From positions 1-8,799 of the forward strand of contig VBLR01000030.1 of assembly GCA_005878665.1 (NCBI GenBank): a stretch of 8,799 nt of DNA, given 5' to 3'. Numbering within the stretch: position 1 is the first letter of the stretch; each line of letters starts with the position of its first letter. Positions 5,220-8,799 of this stretch are shown here, piece by piece. Source of the stretch: Methanobacteriota archaeon (lineage in GTDB: Archaea; Thermoplasmatota; Thermoplasmata; RBG-16-68-12). The position numbers were made by a program, and so were the translations under genes. The notes beneath the pieces are model-generated. The model did no database searches. It had not been told where the DNA came from and saw nothing but the letters and a program-made list of their open reading frames with translations.

Positions 5220-5642
5220 ATGAAACACGCCTTCGCGGACACGAGTTTCCTCGTGGCCGATTCAACCAGAAGGATCGAGACCATCGGCCCGCGGCCTCCT
5301 TCTTGAAGAATCAGGAAAGGCCCCGCTCGGAAGTCTTCCGACTCGTTCTCAAAGCGACGGCGTGCTCGACGAGACCATTACCACAATCCGGTTCAAGTCG
5401 GGTCGGCATGACGTCGCGGCCGCGGCGGGAAGCGCGATTCTCAATTCGACCTCCTTCGAGCGAGTGTTTAGTCGAGCCGCCTGTCTTCGACGCCGCATGG
5501 TCCCTCTTCCTAGACCGCGCGGACAAGCCGTGGTCCTTCACGGACTGCACCTCGTTCGTCCTCATGGAGAACCTCGGCATTCGCCAGGCCGTTGCATTCG
5601 ACGCGAACTTCCGGCAAGCCGGATTCGCGACCTTTCCGTTAA
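5220..5642 (+). pseudogene. PIN-domain toxin (VapC-like), broken by at least three single-base slips
   Basis: From ATG 5220 the frame reads MKHAFADTSFLVA, a typical PIN start, and then breaks. The rest is recovered across three further frame segments: FNQKDRDHRPAASFLKNQE from 5261, VLDETITTIRFKSGRHDVA from 5362, and LVEPPVFDAAWSLFLDRADK plus WSFTDCTSFVLMENLGI and AFDANFRQAGFATFP up to about 5638. The changes are a missing C near 5257, a missing A near 5351-5353, and an extra T at 5467-5469. One more extra T near 5639 would place TAA directly after ATFP. Repaired, the protein is about 140 residues, with all four PIN acidic residues (D7, E52, D109, D128) kept. PIN toxins cleave RNA. As read only a fragment is made. 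Either a decayed toxin or clustered homopolymer errors. Confidence 0.8.
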
Positions 5643-5844
5643 CCCGATCCTGGCGCTTGGGACGAAGACCTTTGCGAAGTCCGCCGAGGTCAGCGGGACG
5701 GCTCGCTATCGAGTACCGTCGCGGGGCAAGCGGATCGCGGAGAGTCCGAGGGCGAGGAGGACGCAATCGGAGATCGTGTCAGAAGCCGCCACGTTGCTGC
5801 CGTAGGACTCACGGACGGAACGCTGACGTCCTTGGCCGCTGCGA
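5643..5844. other. Intergenic stretch between convergent units, no supported gene
   Basis: Frames are open on both strands but show no motif and no coding-like third-position pattern. A short imperfectly placed hairpin (GGACG, 9-base loop, CGTCC at 5813-5831) lies just beyond the end of the minus-strand operon. It has no T run, so I do not call it a terminator. Confidence 0.4.
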
Positions 5845-6252
5845 TCAGGCACGCAGTGTCGGCGAGAACGAATAGGTTTGAGAGAGCACATCGTACACTC
5901 GGACGATGAACATCGCTCCCGAGGGGATCGAACAGGCCGAGCACGGCGCGGAGATACGATAGGTGGCCGTCCCGGACCCGATCAACGGCTGCGAGCTGTC
6001 CGCGGTCCACTCGTATACGGCAGGACCCTCGACGATGAAGAATCGGGGTTCGAGGTGGGCGGAGCTTGCGAGGGAGACGAGGAGGGAGTCCAGGCCGCCG
6101 GAGGGCAGGCGGCCTCCCGGCGGCACCGAGACGGTCACATCGACACGTGGGACAGCGCCTCCAGACAACGCACTCAGCCCTGCGGCGGTGAGCACGACGC
6201 TGACCATCACGAGGATGACGGCTGTCGGAATGCTAGGCGTCGGAATTCGCAT
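5845..6252 (-). CDS. Small membrane-anchored extracytoplasmic protein, coupled to the GT87-like gene
   Basis: The 135-residue product has a single N-terminal membrane helix at about 9-31 (AVILVMVSVVLTAAGLSALS) and an exposed beta-rich domain. That domain includes RVDVTVSVPPGG, RFFIVEGPAVYEW and a C-x-x-C pair (C104, C107 in PCSACSIP), then FIVRVYDVLSQTYSF. I do not recognise the family. The helix could be an uncleaved anchor or a signal peptide. ATG 6252 lies inside the upstream glycosyltransferase gene, overlapping it by 20 nt, with GGAG just before it, so translation is very likely coupled. This suggests a partner or substrate of the membrane glycosyltransferase. It is the last gene of the minus-strand operon. 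Coding is well supported; role is inference. Confidence 0.7.
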   Translation of the reverse strand: MRIPTPSIPTAVILVMVSVVLTAAGLSALSGGAVPRVDVTVSVPPGGRLPSGGLDSLLVSLASSAHLEPRFFIVEGPAVYEWTADSSQPLIGSGTATYRISAPCSACSIPSGAMFIVRVYDVLSQTYSFSPTLRA

Positions 6253-7495
6253 GGCTCCTATACCACCACGTCCACAGCGCGATCAGGAGGAACGGTGCCC
6301 AGTAGACCACATAGCTCTGGAGCATCCGGTACGAGACGAACAAGACCAGGGCGGGAAAGATCCAGAACGTGAACTCGAGCCGCTCGAAGTGGAAATGGTA
6401 TCCGAGGATGAGGATCGCCAGGAGGCCGACCTCGGCCGCGACGAAGAAATCCCTCGAGACGAACACGTACCCGTAGCCCGCGAGGGTCGAAAGCCCGAGG
6501 CCGGTCGGGGCTTGAAGCGTCGTGAGCGGCGCGAACATCGCCGCGGCCCACGCGGACGGATTCCACACGAGGAAGGGGCCGTTGACCAGGAGAAAGACGC
6601 CGGCCGCGACTCCGCCGAAGGCGAGGGGCGCCTGCCGCGTACCGGTCGGGCGCCGGTGCCAGTACCACAGGAGCAGGAAGGGTGCCAACAGCCACGGAGT
6701 CTGTTTGAACGCGCACGCGATTCCATACCAGAGCCCGGCGCGGGCCGGCCGTCCCAAATCCGTGGCCATGAGGAGGGCGGGGACCACCCAGAGGATATCG
6801 GGCACGCCCCACGGCGTGTATTGCACGAGCTCGAGCGTCATCACGAGGCCGATCGGCGCGATGCCGCGGAACGGGGGTGGCGCGCGTGCGTAGAGGATGC
6901 CGAGTCCCGCGAGGTGGAAGGCGAGATACACCACCCGGACGTCCGTCGCTCCGAGGGCGAGGATCGGCACGTACACAAGGAACGCGAGCGGCGGATACGG
7001 CGACGTGCCGAAGAGTCCGCCAGCCTCCAACGGCGACCACGCATCCGGAGGCACGCCGAACGCAGTCAGGGACGGAATCATGCTCTCCGCGTACGGGTTG
7101 CGGCCCTGCAGGAGCAGGACCGCCGAGTAATGCGTGTACGAGAGCGAGTCGATCCGATAGAACGGTTGGAAGACGACCACCGGGAGGAAGTTGAGGATCA
7201 CGGCGTACGCCGCGGCGATCAATATCAGATAGGCTTTCGGCCGCAGCTCGGCCTTCGAGACGAGGGCGAGGACAATCAGCGCGAATGCGAACGCGTACGC
7301 CCCGAGATTCATGGCGGTCAAGGGAAGGCTCGTGAAAATTGGGAACGAGTACACGTCGGAGACAGCGACGTGCGTCATGATGTACGCCACGAAGAGGAAC
7401 CCAACACGCGTCAACGGCTCGCCGAGATCCTTCGAGCGGAATGCCTGGGACAGGATCTGCACGCCAGGAAGGGTCGACTTCGGCGCGTCGCCCAT
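6233..7495 (-). CDS. Polytopic GT-C glycosyltransferase (GT87/DUF2029-like)
   Basis: A 420-residue protein with roughly nine to eleven membrane helices. After the first helices, residues 114-135 (RIDSLSYTHYSAVLLLQGRN, then PY) form the first outward loop. Its acidic residue and LLQGRNPY match GT-C transferases that take sugars from polyprenyl phosphate donors. YPPLAFLVYVP at 167-177 and KQTPWLLAPFLLL at 264-276 are further GT87/DUF2029-type hallmarks, followed by NGPFLVWNP at 305-313. The active site faces the outside of the membrane, and the acceptor is likely a glycolipid, glycan or surface protein. ATG 7495 lies 13 nt after the stop of the upstream gene, with AAGGGGT in the spacer as ribosome binding site. 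The downstream small gene overlaps its end. Superfamily is confident; sugar and acceptor are unknown. Confidence 0.82.
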   Translation of the reverse strand: MGDAPKSTLPGVQILSQAFRSKDLGEPLTRVGFLFVAYIMTHVAVSDVYSFPIFTSLPLTAMNLGAYAFAFALIVLALVSKAELRPKAYLILIAAAYAVILNFLPVVVFQPFYRIDSLSYTHYSAVLLLQGRNPYAESMIPSLTAFGVPPDAWSPLEAGGLFGTSPYPPLAFLVYVPILALGATDVRVVYLAFHLAGLGILYARAPPPFRGIAPIGLVMTLELVQYTPWGVPDILWVVPALLMATDLGRPARAGLWYGIACAFKQTPWLLAPFLLLWYWHRRPTGTRQAPLAFGGVAAGVFLLVNGPFLVWNPSAWAAAMFAPLTTLQAPTGLGLSTLAGYGYVFVSRDFFVAAEVGLLAILILGYHFHFERLEFTFWIFPALVLFVSYRMLQSYVVYWAPFLLIALWTWWYRSHANSDA

Positions 7496-7508
7496 TCGAC
7501 CCCTTGCT

Positions 7509-8799
7509 TCACTTAATCGCGATTTGAACGTCCGGCGTGATCCCCGCTTGCCAGGGAGACCAGAGGACGATCACCAACGTGTACGTCCCGCTCGCCGGGA
7601 CGATGTAGTCGAGTCGCGGGCCCGGGGTTCCCTGGGTGGGCAGGGATGGAATCCGGGCGCGGGATGAGTACTGGAGCCACCATCCGGTCGTCAGCTCCGG
7701 CCGAATCAAGTTCCGGAAGACCTCGACGCTCAGGTTGCGTCCCCCGGCCGTCGCGCTCACCGTGAGCCGTTGCCCGATCGTGAGGAACGGTAGGTAGACG
7801 AAGACGGCCGACGGGCGGGTCTCGGCGGGGAACGTCTCGTTCCCCGGGGATCCGTACAGGGCGAACCACGGCTCGAGGAGCGGCTTGACCTCGATGTCGT
7901 CGACGATGAAGTCGCTCCCGGTGGCGTGGAGCCCGAACTCGAGGACCGATTGACCGGCGATCCGCGGCACCGGGAAGACCGCCGTATACCACGTCGACGT
8001 GTTGCCTTTCAGACTTCGGTCGATCGTGTACCACGCGTTGTCGGCGGTGCGCCTCACGTTCAGGTCCAGCCGGCCGGCGCCGGAATCCCAATACCGTACG
8101 ACGAGCACTTCGGGATTATCGGGGCTGAACAGGGAGACACGAGGCGTGTTGTTGTCTTGTTGGATCCGGAGAACGCGCTTATCCTGGAACATCTCGGGGG
8201 CGTTGAGTCCAACGATGCTGTACAGTCCGATCGGATTTCCTTCGGGGACGTCAGGATACGGTTGGATCCCAACGTTGAAGATGACGCTTCGGCCAAAGAT
8301 GGCCGCCCATGGGAAAGCGGGGGAGCCGAGCCATCGGAACAGCGGCAGGGCGGCGCTCGTGAATCCATTCCAGTCCATCGCCCTGACGAATACGTAGGAG
8401 ACTCGATGGGCCTGGAGGAAGGCCGCCATCGCCCCCGGATCGGTCATCGAATAGAGCGGCTCCGCCTCCTGGCTGTCCAGATAGAGCATCGTGTCGGCGA
8501 CCCGCAAGACGGTCCCGATGTAGTAGACCCGATACTCCAGGCTCGCAATCCGTTGACCCGGTTGAAGATGATTGTTGAACCACTGCCAGGCACTGGGGTC
8601 GGACCCGTAGGTTTGTTGCAAATCACCCCAGAGGTTGGTCGAGGGCTTTCCAAAGTACCGGAAGTAATCGCCTTGGCTGGTGTTCGCCCCGAAGAAGTAC
8701 GCGTTGCCGCCGAAGCCGACGACGATCGGGAGGATGAAGAGGCTCGCGAGGACGACGACCGGGAGTCTGCCGACGGCTTCGGTCGCGATTCGCGCGGGG
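7509..8799 (-). CDS. C-terminal half of a large GT-C-like glycosyltransferase with extracytoplasmic beta domains
   Basis: The frame is open from the right edge to the stop at 7509-7511, giving 429 residues with no real start in view; an internal TTG at 8621 is not a convincing start. The first residues hold a last membrane helix (RLPVVVLASLFILPIVVGFG, residues 11-30). Next comes the soluble tail common in large archaeal and bacterial GT-C enzymes: AWQWFNNHLQPGQRI (70-84), EYRVYYIGTVLRVAD, then AFLQAHRVSYVFVR. Residues from about 180 onward are beta-rich. One unit (VVRYWDSGAGRLDLNVRRTA to FIVDDIEV) resembles a carbohydrate-binding jelly roll; a last unit ends SGTYTLVIVLWSPW, like prepeptidase C-terminal type domains. 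The catalytic N-terminal half is outside the window, so enzyme activity is inferred from the tail and operon. It is the upstream gene of the glycosylation operon. Confidence 0.65.
   Translation of the reverse strand, partial: PARIATEAVGRLPVVVLASLFILPIVVGFGGNAYFFGANTSQGDYFRYFGKPSTNLWGDLQQTYGSDPSAWQWFNNHLQPGQRIASLEYRVYYIGTVLRVADTMLYLDSQEAEPLYSMTDPGAMAAFLQAHRVSYVFVRAMDWNGFTSAALPLFRWLGSPAFPWAAIFGRSVIFNVGIQPYPDVPEGNPIGLYSIVGLNAPEMFQDKRVLRIQQDNNTPRVSLFSPDNPEVLVVRYWDSGAGRLDLNVRRTADNAWYTIDRSLKGNTSTWYTAVFPVPRIAGQSVLEFGLHATGSDFIVDDIEVKPLLEPWFALYGSPGNETFPAETRPSAVFVYLPFLTIGQRLTVSATAGGRNLSVEVFRNLIRPELTTGWWLQYSSRARIPSLPTQGTPGPRLDYIVPASGTYTLVIVLWSPWQAGITPDVQIAIK

Noticed and set aside
5813..5831. A 5-bp stem hairpin (GGACG/CGTCC) after the minus-strand operon
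   Set aside because: Stem is short, loop is 9 bases, and there is no T run; expected by chance in GC-rich DNA.
5690..6010. A minus-strand frame containing VLADTACLIAAAKD, loosely like a PIN start
   Set aside because: No later PIN motifs follow, the remainder is Ser/Pro-rich, and half of it is out of frame within the 5845-6252 gene.
5963..7516. A 517-codon open frame on the plus strand
   Set aside because: It lies antisense to the GT87-like gene and the small coupled gene. Its product is almost entirely Arg, Glu, Gly, Asp and His with no motif or hydrophobic core, as expected of a GC-rich shadow frame.

Overview
The window reads as part of a high-GC archaeal chromosome, most likely from Thermoplasmatota (inference). 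Support comes from a small protein with two membrane helices around an emp24/GOLD-like domain, an archaeal-type VapB antitoxin remnant, TATA-like boxes placed to suit leaderless or short-leader transcripts, and GT-C glycosyltransferases with large extracytoplasmic domains. No rRNA, tRNA, CRISPR array or insertion sequence was seen.

Layout, left to right. The left edge (1-267, minus) holds the first 89 residues of a Nudix hydrolase. Ten bases away a VapB-type antitoxin starts on the plus strand. It is broken by a one-base insertion in a T run and by a 29-bp tandem duplication over its C-terminus, and no VapC follows it. A minus-strand gene (736-1299) encodes the GOLD-like membrane protein. It diverges from a plus-strand cassette across a 208-bp spacer that carries two inverted repeats and a TATA-like box. 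The cassette is pgsB (Mur-ligase-like poly-gamma-glutamate synthase), pgsC (its membrane partner, overlapping by 20 nt) and an exported M14 zinc carboxypeptidase. The usual pgsA/capA and pgsE genes do not follow. The peptidase has a C-terminal membrane anchor that now sits in another reading frame.

Next come a 105-residue protein of unknown function, then a toxin-antitoxin pair: an intact ribbon-helix-helix-like antitoxin with a 14-bp palindrome at its promoter, and a PIN-domain toxin broken by at least three single-base slips. The right third (5845-8799) is a minus-strand operon: the C-terminal half of a large GT-C-like glycosyltransferase, a complete 420-residue GT87-like polytopic glycosyltransferase, and a small membrane-anchored protein overlapping it by 20 nt.

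The main theme is cell-surface chemistry: a PgsBC ligase with a secreted carboxypeptidase that could release, trim or replace the polymer-handling factor, beside a lipid-linked sugar transfer operon. A second theme is decay of toxin-antitoxin loci. Four of the five clear single-base frameshifts lie in about 0.7 kb of toxin-antitoxin sequence, against one in roughly 7 kb of other coding DNA. All five are homopolymer-length changes, so sequencing error must still be excluded.
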